From Candidatus Zixiibacteriota bacterium (GTDB lineage: Bacteria > Zixibacteria > MSB-5A5 > UBA10806 > 4484-95), in assembly GCA_024231855.1 (NCBI GenBank), contig JAAEQD010000111.1, positions 1-64,000 on the forward strand: a DNA stretch of 64,000 nucleotides, given 5' to 3'. The stretch's first letter is position 1. Each line of letters begins with the position of its first letter. Both the position numbers and the translations under genes were made by a program. Below the pieces are notes generated by a model, which was given only the letters and a program-made list of their open reading frames with translations, did not search any database and was not told where the DNA came from. This document shows positions 52,646-61,311 of this stretch, one piece after another.

Positions 52646-53962
52646 ATGAAGGATTCACTAGAAAACATCTTCCAGATTGGCGAAGCTTTAGAGGAGCGTC
52701 TCGGGCAGCTTGAGGATAATCTTGAAGAGCAAATAAATAAAGTCGTGGATATTTCTCGAATCGGCAGCGTTTTCACATCATATTTGAATATGGATGTGGT
52801 TTTACCAATGGTTATCGAAACCGGTTTAAGAATTGTTAAAGGGGAAGTCGGGGAAGTTACTATTTTTAGTCTCGAGGGAGAACCAAAGTCTGTCAGCTGG
52901 GGACTATCTTCGAAAATGGTAAAACAAATCAAGGCGGACGGCGATGAAAATGTGATCGAGTATATTAGGCGCACCGGCGAATCACTGGTAAAGAATGATC
53001 TTGATTTCCAGACTGAGGTCCCGGGTGGTGGTAGTGTAGTTACTATCAATTCCCTGATAATCTCACCCCTAAAAGCGCAAGATAAAGTCGTCGGCGTAAT
53101 TTCAATAGCCAATAAAGAGGACCATGATGATTTCAGCGACGAGGATAAATTTTCGCTGGAAATGCTGGGGAGCTTCGCCGCGGTAGCCGTGCGGAACGCT
53201 GAACTTCACAGAGAAGCCCTGGCAAATCAAAAGATCGAACATGAGCTTCAAATTGCCGAAAACGTTCAAAAAACTTTAATGCCCAAGAAGAAGATTTGCC
53301 ATGAAGAGTTGGAGGTTAATACATATCATGATCAGGCCGGCCAGGTGGGTGGAGATTTTTATGATATCATTCAGATAGCCAGGGGCAAATATCTTATTGT
53401 AGTGGCCGATGTCTCAAACAAAGGGATCCCGGCCGCCTTAATTATGACCTCAGCCCGGTCATATGTGCGCGCGGGCGCTGAAAACATGACCTCTTTGGCC
53501 GAACTTGTGACTAAAGTAAATAAGCATTTATGCCGCGATATAGAACCTTTGGGCAGTATGTTCGTAACCATGTTTTTTGGTTTGATCGATGTGAATCAAC
53601 ATAAACTTTGCTCGGTTAATGCCGGCCATCCACCGGGTTTTTTGCTGCATGGCGATAATGTGGCTGAGTTGAAAACCGGGGGCAGCTTCATCGGCCAGTT
53701 TGATGATATGGAATTCATTGAAGATGAAATTGATATTTTCCCGGGTGATAAGCTGATAGTGTATACCGATGGTATATTCGAATGCGTTAATGCTCAGGGC
53801 GAAATGCTCGGGTTATCAAAAACAAAGGATTTTGTAATTAAAAACAGGAACGCGGATTGGTCTGAGTTTTCCGAGAAGCTTCAAACTCTGTTAGAAGAAT
53901 ATTCATATGACGAGGGCTGGGTAGACGACACGACTTTATTAACTGTTGAGATAATAAAATGA
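52646..53962 (+). CDS. GAF-PP2C (SpoIIE/RsbU-type) phosphatase
   Basis: 438 residues from ATG 52646 (a TTG two codons upstream is the alternative). It has an N-terminal coiled coil (about 5-45), a GAF domain (~50-190; VVGVISIANKEDHDDFSDEDK), a linker coiled coil, and a PP2C/SpoIIE domain (~225-438) with GGDFYDIIQ, VADVSNKGIPAALIMT, AGHPPGFLL, YTDGIFECVN and DDTTLLTVEI. It should dephosphorylate the STAS protein encoded two genes later. It shares an ATGA overlap with the RsbW-like gene. Confidence 0.88.
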   Translation: MKDSLENIFQIGEALEERLGQLEDNLEEQINKVVDISRIGSVFTSYLNMDVVLPMVIETGLRIVKGEVGEVTIFSLEGEPKSVSWGLSSKMVKQIKADGDENVIEYIRRTGESLVKNDLDFQTEVPGGGSVVTINSLIISPLKAQDKVVGVISIANKEDHDDFSDEDKFSLEMLGSFAAVAVRNAELHREALANQKIEHELQIAENVQKTLMPKKKICHEELEVNTYHDQAGQVGGDFYDIIQIARGKYLIVVADVSNKGIPAALIMTSARSYVRAGAENMTSLAELVTKVNKHLCRDIEPLGSMFVTMFFGLIDVNQHKLCSVNAGHPPGFLLHGDNVAELKTGGSFIGQFDDMEFIEDEIDIFPGDKLIVYTDGIFECVNAQGEMLGLSKTKDFVIKNRNADWSEFSEKLQTLLEEYSYDEGWVDDTTLLTVEIIK

Positions 53963-54390
53963 ACGATATGCTGAGATTAATATTCCCCGTATCTTTGAAT
54001 TCAGTCAGGCTGGCTGATGATTTACTGGCGGCCATTGCCAATAATATAACTTCCGATCAACACCTGAGTTATAATATAAGAACCGTCCTGTCAGAGTCAT
54101 TTAACAATGCTTTCCTGTATGGCGATAAAAGCAAATTCGATGCCGTTATAGAAGTTAGAACTTGTTTCAAACAAAACAAGTTTTGCGTGTCTGTTATAAA
54201 TGAGGGTAGTGGATTTGCCGATATAAAGGAAAATTGGGATAATTTCCCTTCGGCTCAGGATGAGTCAGGTAGAGGGCTTAAAATAATTAAGCGGCTGAGT
54301 GACATTGTTAAATTCAATAAACTCGGCGATAATAAATTCGAGGTTTATGTTGAATTTAATTTGGATAAAAAAAGAGAAAAAACTAAATGA
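53959..54390 (+). CDS. RsbW-like serine kinase/anti-sigma factor
   Basis: 143 residues of the GHKL HATPase fold: VLSESFNNAFLYGDKSKFD (N box), SVINEGSGFADIKE (G1) and DESGRGLKIIKRLSD (G2). It should phosphorylate the STAS antagonist and bind an unknown target, classically a sigma factor, but here probably another regulator because no sigma gene is near. It has an ATGA overlap at its start, and its stop lies in the overlap with the next frame. Confidence 0.88.
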   Translation: MNDMLRLIFPVSLNSVRLADDLLAAIANNITSDQHLSYNIRTVLSESFNNAFLYGDKSKFDAVIEVRTCFKQNKFCVSVINEGSGFADIKENWDNFPSAQDESGRGLKIIKRLSDIVKFNKLGDNKFEVYVEFNLDKKREKTK

Positions 54391-54413
54391 GAACATATTA
54401 CATGGAGGAAGCA

Positions 54414-54746
54414 ATGGATATACAGAAGCGTATTGACGGCGATATAGCTATATTAAGCCTTGCCGGACGCCTTGATTTGACAAGCGCTTCATCATTGAAA
54501 GAGGCTTCAAAGAATGTTTTGAGCAGTGATTCCAAGAAGATGGTTTTAAACCTGAGCGATGTTGATTTCATTAACAGTTCGGGACTTGGCGCCCTGGTCT
54601 CGATTCTTAAGGAAGTGCGTAAGTCACAAGGGTCTATGAAATTAACAAACCTGGCGCCTTATGTGAAAGAGATTTTCGATATTACTCAGCTTAGCAACAT
54701 TTTCGATATATTTCCTGACGAGAATCAGGCATTATCAAGCTTTTAA
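54414..54746 (+). CDS. STAS-domain anti-sigma factor antagonist
   Basis: 110 residues from ATG 54414, chosen because GGAGG (54404-54408) is 5 bases before it. An ATG at 54387 would add nine residues. Motifs: LAGRLDLTSASSL, VDFINSSGLGAL (phospho-acceptor Ser in NSSGLG) and EIFDITQLSNIFDIFP. It completes the second partner-switching set with the PP2C and RsbW-like genes just upstream. A HEAT-repeat gene follows after 28 bases. Confidence 0.9.
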   Translation: MDIQKRIDGDIAILSLAGRLDLTSASSLKEASKNVLSSDSKKMVLNLSDVDFINSSGLGALVSILKEVRKSQGSMKLTNLAPYVKEIFDITQLSNIFDIFPDENQALSSF

Positions 54747-54774
54747 CTAATAGACCGGGGAGATTATATCAGTC

Positions 54775-56601
54775 ATGTCCACGACTATCGATAAATTGGA
54801 CCGGAAGGGGATCACTAAACTTTCCGGGTTGGTTGCCAAGTTAAAAGATGCAGACCGGATGGAGCGTGAGGATGCGGCTTATGAACTCACCTCGAATCCT
54901 GATCCCAAATATGCCGGCGAGTTATGCAAGCTGCTGGCCGATCCCGATATTTCTGTCCGCAATTTGGTCGCCGAAGTTCTGATTAAAATGGGAAAAACAG
55001 CCGCCGGCGCTTTAATCGAAGAGGCGTCATCTTCCGATCATGATGTCAGGAAATTCGTAGCCGATATTATGGCTTCAATAAAAGATATCTCTTTTATTCC
55101 TGTCTTAATAGAGTTCCTGAAAGATCCCAATGAAAATGTAGTTGGCTCGGCCGCTGAAGCTTTGGGGCACATACAATCCGATGATGCCATTGAGCAGTTG
55201 ATTGAATGTATCAATTCTCATCCCGATTCCAGTCTTCAGGCAATCGAGGCTTTGGGCAACCTGGGCTCAACCGGGGCGCTGCCGGTTCTAGTTGATTTGC
55301 TCGATTCGGAAAACGTGGTTTCAGCTTACGCGGCAGTTGAAGCGATCGGAAAAATGGAGTCTCCTCAGGCAATCAATTCATTAATGAAGCATTTGCAGGC
55401 AGGCAATCCCGAGTTGAGGAATGTCGTATTGACAACGGTTTTAAAAATCGCCGGTAGTGGCAGCCGTGATGATATTTTCAACGCCACCGGAGGGAAATTT
55501 GTCGATTATTTGATTGAAGCCACCGCCAGCGACGATCTCGAAGTAAAGAAAGCGGTTCTTAACGAGATGGCTTTCTGGACAGGCGCGGAAGTCGTATCGG
55601 CCCTGATTAAGGCGCTTGATTATCCCAACGAGGAAGTAATCGAACTGGCCCAGGGAGCTTTGAGGATTGCAGGAAATACCGGTTTGGGAGAAGTAATCAA
55701 TGGTGTTAGAAACGGTACCGATTCGACCAAAATACTTTTAATCGAAATATCATCTTTTTTGAAATCACCGGAATTACTTCAGGTGATTTTATCCCAAGCG
55801 GATTCGGAAAATCCCGATATCCGGATGGCCGTGGCCGGAACCCTCACCAAGTATAGCAATCAGGAAGCGATCGAAATACTGTTGAAGCTGGCCGATGATG
55901 AAGTCGGTCATGTCCGTGTGGAAGCGCTGCGTTCCCTGGCTATGGTCGCGGGTGAATCGGAGGTGGAGCAAATCGGCAGGGCGCTGGGTGATGAATTTTC
56001 CGATGTTCGCGAAGCTTGCCTTGGAACACTTATTTTAATCGCCGGCAATAAAACGATAAGGCTTTTCGAACAGGAGATAAAAAGCCCCGATATCCAGAGG
56101 AAGATCATGGCCGTTCGCGGTTTGGGTTGGATTGGCGACGAGCACGCCGCCGAAATATTGTTTGAGGCGCTGAATAATGAAGAAGCTGAAGTTCGTCGTT
56201 ACGCGGTTATCGGATTATCAAAAATGAAATATAATGGGCTTGAAGACAGGCTTGATATTTTACTAAGTGATGAAAGCGCCGAGGTCCGTAAAGCGGTCGT
56301 GGACGCTTATCTTAACATTTCCGGCTTGAATGCCGGTGAAAAAATAGCGGTTCTACTGGATGACCATGATATGTGGGTGCGTTTTTACGCGATAAACGCC
56401 CTGGCTTCTATAGAAAGCAAAACCAACCTGGATAAATTGATAGCTATACAAAGCGATCAACCGCCGTTCGTACAAATGGCGATTATTAATTTGATCGCGA
56501 AACACGACGACACCAAAGCCACGGCTGAACTGGAAAAGCTGTCTCAGAGTGAAAATGAGGATATTAGTAATGCCGCTAGAGAAGCGCTCGAAAGAAGATA
56601 A
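54775..56601 (+). CDS. HEAT-repeat (PBS-lyase-like) adaptor protein
   Basis: 608 residues made almost entirely of HEAT repeats of ~31 residues, e.g. EVRRYAVIGLSKM, DVREACLGTLILIAG, VRFYAINALASIES and LADPDISVRNLVAEVL. No enzyme motif or signal peptide is seen, so it is a cytoplasmic scaffold. Its place between the STAS gene and a response regulator suggests it links partner switching to chemotaxis. The next gene starts within its last codons. Confidence 0.88.
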   Translation: MSTTIDKLDRKGITKLSGLVAKLKDADRMEREDAAYELTSNPDPKYAGELCKLLADPDISVRNLVAEVLIKMGKTAAGALIEEASSSDHDVRKFVADIMASIKDISFIPVLIEFLKDPNENVVGSAAEALGHIQSDDAIEQLIECINSHPDSSLQAIEALGNLGSTGALPVLVDLLDSENVVSAYAAVEAIGKMESPQAINSLMKHLQAGNPELRNVVLTTVLKIAGSGSRDDIFNATGGKFVDYLIEATASDDLEVKKAVLNEMAFWTGAEVVSALIKALDYPNEEVIELAQGALRIAGNTGLGEVINGVRNGTDSTKILLIEISSFLKSPELLQVILSQADSENPDIRMAVAGTLTKYSNQEAIEILLKLADDEVGHVRVEALRSLAMVAGESEVEQIGRALGDEFSDVREACLGTLILIAGNKTIRLFEQEIKSPDIQRKIMAVRGLGWIGDEHAAEILFEALNNEEAEVRRYAVIGLSKMKYNGLEDRLDILLSDESAEVRKAVVDAYLNISGLNAGEKIAVLLDDHDMWVRFYAINALASIESKTNLDKLIAIQSDQPPFVQMAIINLIAKHDDTKATAELEKLSQSENEDISNAAREALERR

Positions 56602-57046
56602 GCAGCTTAAAAGCCAGGAGTTATTAATCGTTGATGATGAACTTCTGATACGTGATCTTCTTTTCGATTATTTTAATGCCAAGGGCTACAAAGTTCATCT
56701 GGCGAAAAACGGCAAAAAGGCGCTGGAAATAATCGGCCAAATAGAATTTCAGGTTGCCTTAATCGATTTGAAGATGCCGCGAATTGACGGCGTTGAGCTA
56801 GCCACATTACTAAATAAAAAGAAACCGGATGTCGCGGTGGTAATAATGACCGCCTACCCGACCGCTGAGAGCGCGATGGAGTCGATGCGATGTGGAGTTT
56901 ACGATTATATTGCCAAACCGTTCAATATGGAAGAACTCTATATGACTATTAAAAGGGCTTTTGATGAGCATCAGTTTAGTCTTAAAAGCAGATCTAAAAC
57001 TCAATCTCTGGCCTTAAATGAGATATTAAAAAAACTGAAAGTATGA
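56570..57046 (+). CDS. Receiver-domain response regulator
   Basis: 158 residues from ATG 56570 (other starts: GTG 56549, ATG 56555). It overlaps the HEAT gene by 32 bases. The receiver (LLIVDDELLIRDL, Asp66 in ALIDLKMP, MTAYPTAESAMES, YIAKPF) is followed by a short helical tail without a recognised effector domain, so it acts by protein contact. The MTAYPT and GVYDYIAKPF segments are as in NtrC-type receivers. Confidence 0.87.
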   Translation: MPLEKRSKEDKQLKSQELLIVDDELLIRDLLFDYFNAKGYKVHLAKNGKKALEIIGQIEFQVALIDLKMPRIDGVELATLLNKKKPDVAVVIMTAYPTAESAMESMRCGVYDYIAKPFNMEELYMTIKRAFDEHQFSLKSRSKTQSLALNEILKKLKV

Positions 57047-57189
57047 TGCGAAGAGAACTTTTTCGTGAAGACAATAAACCCGTCAGGGAAACATGTCAAC
57101 CAGTAAAATTTAATTTTTACTCGAAAAAGCGGGGGGTTGATACTAACATGGAATTAAATAGAATGCGAGTGGAATATGGCTGTCCTTGA
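57043..57189 (+). CDS. Possible 48-residue small protein between response regulator and cheR
   Basis: An ATG at 57043 overlaps the previous stop in the classic ATGA arrangement, and the frame runs to TGA 57187-57189, overlapping the cheR start by 14 bases; it fills the 129-base gap exactly. The product begins MMRRELFREDNKPV and ends RMRVEYGCP. No Shine-Dalgarno sequence is clear. It may be a coupling ORF or chance. I do not recognise it. Confidence 0.3.
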   Translation: MMRRELFREDNKPVRETCQPVKFNFYSKKRGVDTNMELNRMRVEYGCP

Positions 57190-58096
57190 TACGATGCCTA
57201 AACGAAAACAGGCTAGTATGACCAAACCGGTCAGTATGACCTCGGTATCAGCGGTTTCCACCAGCGATCCTGAATTGAATCGGGATGATTTTATAGTGTT
57301 TCGAGATTTTATACATGAGAAATCCGGGATGTACTTTCCCGAAACCAAGATGTATCTAATCAAGAACCGTCTGGCCAACCGAATCAAGGAACTTGGGATA
57401 AAGAATTACAAAGACTACTTTTATATGGTTAAATACGATTCGGGTATGAAAGAGTTCAATGTTCTAATGAACCTTCTTACGACAAACGAAACATCGTTTT
57501 TCCGAAATGTCCCCCAACTTCAAGCGTTTTCCGATGAAGTATTGCACATGGTTATTGCCGAAAAGAAGAAAGTAGCGAATAGAAACCTTCGTATCTGGAG
57601 CGCCGGCTGTTCGACCGGCGAAGAGCCATATACTTTATCGATGCTACTAATGGAAAAAATTCCTGACTATGCCAGCTATAATATCGAAATTGTAGCCAAT
57701 GATATCTCTGAAAATGTTCTTCAGGCCGCCCGCAAAGGAATTTATCATGAATTGTCTCTGCGGACGACGCCTAAGTTTTATAAAGAGAAGTATTTCACTA
57801 AAACCGGAAGTGTTTACAAGATTAACGATATCGTTAAGAAAAAAATCAGGTTTTCACAGATCAATATGACCGATTCACTAAAGATGTCGTTAATTAAGAA
57901 TGTCGATATAATTTTCTGTAGAAATGTGACGATCTACTTCTCAGATGAAGTAAAAAGGAAAATTACCAAGTTTTTCTATAACGGTCTGGTTAAGGGAGGA
58001 TATTATTTCATCGGGCATTCTGAATCGCTTCACGGGATTAGTAAAGCATTTAAGTTACTGTATCTGAAAAACGGATTAGTTTACAAAAAGGAATAA
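57176..58096 (+). CDS. cheR: Chemoreceptor methyltransferase CheR
   Basis: 306 residues. The N-terminal CheR domain (~32-100) is followed by the SAM-binding domain with WSAGCSTGEEPYTLSMLL, IVANDISENVL, FCRNVTIYF and GYYFIGHSESL. It methylates glutamates on chemoreceptors using S-adenosylmethionine. The first ~30 residues are a disordered Ser/Thr/Met-rich leader. It begins the chemotaxis run cheR-cheY-cheY-cheZ-cheA-cheB; no receptor gene is in the window. Confidence 0.95.
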   Translation: MAVLDTMPKRKQASMTKPVSMTSVSAVSTSDPELNRDDFIVFRDFIHEKSGMYFPETKMYLIKNRLANRIKELGIKNYKDYFYMVKYDSGMKEFNVLMNLLTTNETSFFRNVPQLQAFSDEVLHMVIAEKKKVANRNLRIWSAGCSTGEEPYTLSMLLMEKIPDYASYNIEIVANDISENVLQAARKGIYHELSLRTTPKFYKEKYFTKTGSVYKINDIVKKKIRFSQINMTDSLKMSLIKNVDIIFCRNVTIYFSDEVKRKITKFFYNGLVKGGYYFIGHSESLHGISKAFKLLYLKNGLVYKKE

Positions 58097-58110
58097 AATA
58101 GAGGTGAGAT

Positions 58111-58500
58111 ATGGCTGAAAATGTAATTATGGTTGTTGATGACTCACCGACGGTGGTAAAATTCGTTTCCTTCGCACTTAGATCTACCGGCATGAAAGTC
58201 GTAACCGCGTGTGACGGGATGGATGCCCTGGAGAAATTATCATCCATGTCTGATGGAGTCGATCTGATAATAACCGATTTGAATATGCCGAATGTGGATG
58301 GTTATGAATTTATCGCGACAGTCAGGCAAAATCAACAATATCAAAGCGTACCAATAATAATACTTTCTTCTGAGGAAGAGGAGAAGGACAAAGCCAAGGG
58401 AATCGAAGCGGGCGCTTCATCTTACCTGGTTAAACCCTTTAAGCCTAACGTTCTATTGGCAGAGGTCTCAAAATATTTGCGGATAAAGCAACCTACATAA
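58111..58500 (+). CDS. CheY-like receiver protein
   Basis: 129 residues, single receiver domain: VVDDSPTVVKF (Asp10/11), Asp56 in IITDLNMPNVDGYEF, LSSEEEEKDKAKG, SYLVKPFKPN (Lys). The LNMPNVDG and SSEEEE segments resemble TCS receivers attached to motility clusters rather than canonical CheY. It sits 14 bases after cheR and is followed by a second CheY. Confidence 0.92.
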   Translation: MAENVIMVVDDSPTVVKFVSFALRSTGMKVVTACDGMDALEKLSSMSDGVDLIITDLNMPNVDGYEFIATVRQNQQYQSVPIIILSSEEEEKDKAKGIEAGASSYLVKPFKPNVLLAEVSKYLRIKQPT

Positions 58501-58513
58501 AGGAGGCGGAAAA

Positions 58514-58894
58514 TTGACTTCCAATTTGAAAATATTAGCGGTTGATGATTCTCCAACGATGAGAAGAATAATTGTCAATACGCTGAAGAGGGCGGGATTC
58601 GAAAACGTCGCCGAGGCTACTGACGGCAAAGATGCCCTGGCTAAATTGAAAACCGACCAGTTTGGTTTTGTGATAACCGATTGGAACATGCCCGAAATGG
58701 ACGGTTTAACTTTCGTTAATACTGTGCGAGGAGATCCTGATTTTAAAAGCTTACCGATATTGATGGTCACTACCAGATCAGTCAAGGAAGATATTATCGA
58801 AGCTATGAAAGCCGGGGTTAATAACTATATAGTCAAGCCATTTACTCCGGAGACGCTTGCGGAGAAAATCAACCAAGTGTTGGCTTCGGTTTAA
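58514..58894 (+). CDS. cheY: Chemotaxis response regulator CheY
   Basis: 126 residues from TTG, preceded by AGGAGG (58501-58506). Canonical CheY residues: Asp11/12 (AVDDSPTMRRI), Asp56 (ITDWNMPEMDGLTF), Thr86/87 (MVTTRSVKEDI) and Lys108 (YIVKPF). Phosphorylated by CheA, it binds the flagellar switch. CheZ follows directly. Confidence 0.95.
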   Translation: MTSNLKILAVDDSPTMRRIIVNTLKRAGFENVAEATDGKDALAKLKTDQFGFVITDWNMPEMDGLTFVNTVRGDPDFKSLPILMVTTRSVKEDIIEAMKAGVNNYIVKPFTPETLAEKINQVLASV

Positions 58895-58906
58895 TTAGGA
58901 GGAATA

Positions 58907-59509
58907 ATGTCGGAAAGTAAAGCCACAATGTCCGAGAAGGTCCGCCAGGAGCTAAAAGAGCTGACATCCGCGATAGGTACTATGATGGAAGCGTTTCGCA
59001 AAATTCGTCAGCCAATTCAGGAATCGTCGGAAAAAGTACCCACTACGGCCCATCATCTCGAAAAAGTTACCGAACAAACCGAGCAAGCGACCCATCAAGT
59101 CCTGGATATAATAGAAGCGATAGCTAATCGCGAATCTGAAATAGGCATAGGAATAGACAAAGTTAGTAAGTTAATACCGGAAGATACAATAACTTCAACG
59201 GAAGGCCTGGGATCGCTTATAGCCGATATCAAACAAAATTCTGAAAAAAACCTCAATGATTCGTATAGTATTATGGATGCCCTGCAATTTCAGGATATCA
59301 CTACTCAGCAGATCGATCATGCCATATCATTGCTTGACGATGTCGAGGGCAAATTGATGACGATGCTGCAAACCGTGGGACTTCGCAAAGATATTAAAGT
59401 GATAAGACCGCCCAAGAAGAAAAGGGCGTTTGACCCCAATGCCAGTTTCGATACTAATGGTAAAAACCAGCAGCAAGAAATTGATAAAATAATCTCGAAA
59501 ATGGATTAA
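58907..59509 (+). CDS. cheZ: CheY-P phosphatase CheZ
   Basis: 200 residues, mostly helical. The active segment ALQFQDITTQQIDHA carries the Asp130 and Gln134 pair that match the catalytic Asp143 and Gln147 of E. coli CheZ. The C-terminal region is a charged linker with a terminal helix (QQEIDKIISKMD) like the CheY-binding peptide. It dephosphorylates CheY. It lies 12 bases after cheY. Confidence 0.9.
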   Translation: MSESKATMSEKVRQELKELTSAIGTMMEAFRKIRQPIQESSEKVPTTAHHLEKVTEQTEQATHQVLDIIEAIANRESEIGIGIDKVSKLIPEDTITSTEGLGSLIADIKQNSEKNLNDSYSIMDALQFQDITTQQIDHAISLLDDVEGKLMTMLQTVGLRKDIKVIRPPKKKRAFDPNASFDTNGKNQQQEIDKIISKMD

Positions 59510-59545
59510 TAATAACAGTCGTAATCATGATACTTTGGAGTGATG

Positions 59546-61309
59546 ATGGGCAATACTGACTTCGAACTTGATGAGATGAAATCTATAATCGATGAATTCA
59601 TGGTCGAGACCGATGAGATCGTGGATGCATTGGATTCAAATCTGGTCAAACTCGAAAATGAACCGGATAATTTAGATCTGCTGAACGAAATTTTCAGGGG
59701 CGCTCATACGATGAAGGGCACTTCCGGTTTTCTTGGCTTTGACGAGTTGACACGACTCACACACCGCATGGAAGATGTATTAAACAAGCTGCGCAAAAAC
59801 GAACTTAAAGTTACTCCGGAGATAATGGATGTTCTGCTGGAGGCGGTCGACTATGTGAAGCTGGTTCTCCAGGATATAGTCGAAGATAAACAGGGCGAAA
59901 CGAACCTCGATCAGATTATTCAGAGTTTGTCCGCGATATACGAGGGTGAACCGGTAAGCGAAAGTGAGATAACTGCGAGTTTGCTCCAGGCCGAAAAGGA
60001 AAAAACAGCCGAAATCGCTGATTCCAGGGCCGATGAGAAACTCTCGATAAGTCCTCAAGACCCTGCCGAACAGGCCGTTGACGGTAATAATCGATTGGGC
60101 GTTAAAAAGGACTTGATGAAAAAAGTCGATTCCACGATAAGGGTTGGAGTCGATCGTCTTGACAGCCTCGTTAATATGGTCGGCGAGTTGGTTTTGGGAA
60201 GAAACGCGCTGATTCAATCATCCAATATGCTGCAAGCAACACATGAGGGCGAAAAAGGTTTCGAAAATCTTCAGCAAGCGTCTTCCCAGGTCAATTTTAT
60301 TACGACTGAATTGCATATGGCAATCATGAAGATGAGGATGCTTCAGGTTGGCAATGTCTTCAATAAATTCCCCCGGGTGGTTCGAGATCTTTCTCGTGAT
60401 ATGAAAAAGAAAATCGACTTGAAGATTACCGGCGAAGAGACTGAATTGGATAAATCCGTAATCGAAGAAATTAATGATCCCCTGGTTCATCTAATTCGGA
60501 ATTCGGTCGATCACGGAATCGAAACGCCCGAGGATAGGATCAAAGCGGGCAAGCCCGAACGCGGCACCTTAAATCTCTCGGCATATCAGGAAGGCAACAA
60601 TATCATTATCGAAGTCAGAGATGACGGTAAAGGCATGAATATCGAAGTAATAAAACAAAAAGCTATCGATCGTGAATTGGTTACTGCCGAAGGAGCGGAG
60701 AAGCTTAGCCAAAAAGAGATCCTGGACTTTATTTTCCAGCCGGGTTTTTCGACTGCCGTCAAAACTACCAATATTTCAGGGCGCGGGGTTGGTATGGATG
60801 TAGTCCGGACCAACATAGAAAAGCTGAAGGGGATGATAGAGTTATCTTCCGAAGAAGGCCAGGGCTCACTGGTGACTATCAAACTGCCGCTGACCCTGGC
60901 TATCGTTCAGGGGTTGCTGGTGAGTTGCGGTAAGGATATTTTTGCCATACCTCTTACGTCGGTGAAAGAAACGGTCATAATATCTCCTGATCAAATAAAA
61001 TATGTGAATCAGAGACCCGTCATTCGCTTACGCGATTCGATTTTGCCACTGGTCGAATTAACCGATGTCCTTTTCAATAATCGAAAAGAATATGATAGCC
61101 AATTGCGAGTGGTAGTAGTTGGGCTGGCTGATAAACAGTTAGGATTAATAGTCGATTCGCTTATCGGTCAGGAGGAAGTAGTAATAAAAGCGATGGGAGA
61201 TTACCTGGGGAATATCCCGGGAGTCGCCGGTGCGACAATAATGGGAGACGGCAGAGTTAGATTAATAGTTGACCTGGCCGGCCTATTCAATCTGGTATTA
61301 AATAAATAA
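59546..61309 (+). CDS. cheA: Chemotaxis histidine kinase CheA
   Basis: 587 residues from ATG 59546, chosen because GGAG is 5 bases before it (GTG 59540 and ATG 59543 are alternatives). P1 domain: phospho-acceptor His54 in FRGAHTMKGTSGFLGF. No clear CheY-binding P2 domain is present, only a ~50-residue linker. P3 dimerisation follows (~190-300), the P4 ATPase (NSVDHGIE, DDGKGMN, GRGVGMDVV), and the CheW-like P5 (~450-585). It couples receptors to CheY and CheB. cheB begins 2 bases after its stop. Confidence 0.96.
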   Translation: MGNTDFELDEMKSIIDEFMVETDEIVDALDSNLVKLENEPDNLDLLNEIFRGAHTMKGTSGFLGFDELTRLTHRMEDVLNKLRKNELKVTPEIMDVLLEAVDYVKLVLQDIVEDKQGETNLDQIIQSLSAIYEGEPVSESEITASLLQAEKEKTAEIADSRADEKLSISPQDPAEQAVDGNNRLGVKKDLMKKVDSTIRVGVDRLDSLVNMVGELVLGRNALIQSSNMLQATHEGEKGFENLQQASSQVNFITTELHMAIMKMRMLQVGNVFNKFPRVVRDLSRDMKKKIDLKITGEETELDKSVIEEINDPLVHLIRNSVDHGIETPEDRIKAGKPERGTLNLSAYQEGNNIIIEVRDDGKGMNIEVIKQKAIDRELVTAEGAEKLSQKEILDFIFQPGFSTAVKTTNISGRGVGMDVVRTNIEKLKGMIELSSEEGQGSLVTIKLPLTLAIVQGLLVSCGKDIFAIPLTSVKETVIISPDQIKYVNQRPVIRLRDSILPLVELTDVLFNNRKEYDSQLRVVVVGLADKQLGLIVDSLIGQEEVVIKAMGDYLGNIPGVAGATIMGDGRVRLIVDLAGLFNLVLNK

Positions 61310-61311
61310 TT

